DNA of 7,000 nt from an uncultured Campylobacter sp. (lineage in GTDB: Bacteria; Campylobacterota; Campylobacteria; Campylobacterales; Campylobacteraceae): positions 1 to 7,000 of the forward strand of contig NZ_CALINL010000014.1 of the NCBI RefSeq assembly GCF_938045225.1, read 5' to 3'. Each line of letters begins with the position of its first letter. Position 1 is the stretch's first letter. Below the pieces are notes generated by a model. The model was not told where the DNA came from, ran no database searches, and worked only from the letters and a program-made list of their open reading frames with translations. The translations under genes were made by a program, and so were the position numbers. Of this stretch, positions 6,945-7,000 are shown piece after piece.

Positions 6945-6966
6945 TAAATATAAAATTTTATATTTA
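6945..6966. repeat. 22-bp perfect AT-only palindrome
   Basis: The arm TAAATATAAAA is followed directly by its reverse complement. Each strand therefore carries TATAAAAT, resembling a Campylobacter -10 element, at mirrored positions. It could be part of a bidirectional or second upstream promoter, or simply AT-rich intergenic sequence. No gene starts from it on the plus strand inside the window. Confidence 0.5.
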
Positions 6967-7000
6967 CAAAAATCAATATGCTTTTTGATAACAAAACCCA

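Noticed and set aside
6843..7000. Other single TTGAT/ATCAA half-sites upstream as further Fnr boxes
   Set aside because: Apart from the box at 6843-6856 these lack a recognisable second half at N4 spacing and are expected by chance in AT-rich sequence.
1..7000. A novel defence, mobile or biosynthetic system
   Set aside because: All sequence from 42 to 6767 is accounted for by seven tightly packed nap genes; no transposase, integrase, repeat array or foreign-looking gene is present.

Overview
The window carries one complete periplasmic nitrate reductase (nap) operon, all on the minus strand, in the order napA-napG-napH-napB-napF-napL-napD (from about 6767 down to 42). This order, the absence of napC, the enlarged NapA (928 aa) and the propeller-like NapL are typical of Campylobacterota (epsilonproteobacteria). 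The mid-40s G+C by eye and the very frequent AAATTT hexamer suggest a higher-G+C Campylobacter (the C. showae/rectus/curvus group) rather than the AT-rich C. jejuni. The genus-level call is inference; the operon identity is secure.

Layout, read in the direction of transcription. Positions 7000-6768 are an AT-rich non-coding leader. It holds a 22-bp perfect palindrome, a degenerate FNR-type box placed about 41.5 bp upstream of a plausible start site, a 9-bp perfect stem-loop and a strong ribosome binding site. Next come the catalytic molybdenum subunit NapA, the Tat-type four-cluster ferredoxin NapG, the membrane quinol-oxidising partner NapH, the dihaem cytochrome NapB, the four-cluster ferredoxin NapF, the exported propeller-like NapL and the NapA-specific chaperone NapD. 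Only 41 bases remain beyond napD, with no convincing terminator.

How the genes work together: NapH and NapG pass electrons from menaquinol to the dihaem cytochrome NapB. NapB reduces NapA, which reduces nitrate to nitrite in the periplasm. NapD binds the NapA Tat signal during maturation and NapF is thought to help with cytoplasmic Fe-S or cofactor assembly. NapL is exported and its function is unresolved. Every junction from napG to napD is a 4-base start/stop overlap (four ATGA, one GTGA), and napA-napG are 2 nt apart, so the seven genes look like one translationally coupled unit.

I found no mobile element, CRISPR array, RNA gene or clearly unknown system. The points worth a second look are the regulatory leader, the Ser/Lys-rich linker in NapB, the C-terminal tail of NapD, the unexplained NapL, and the corrected napD start.
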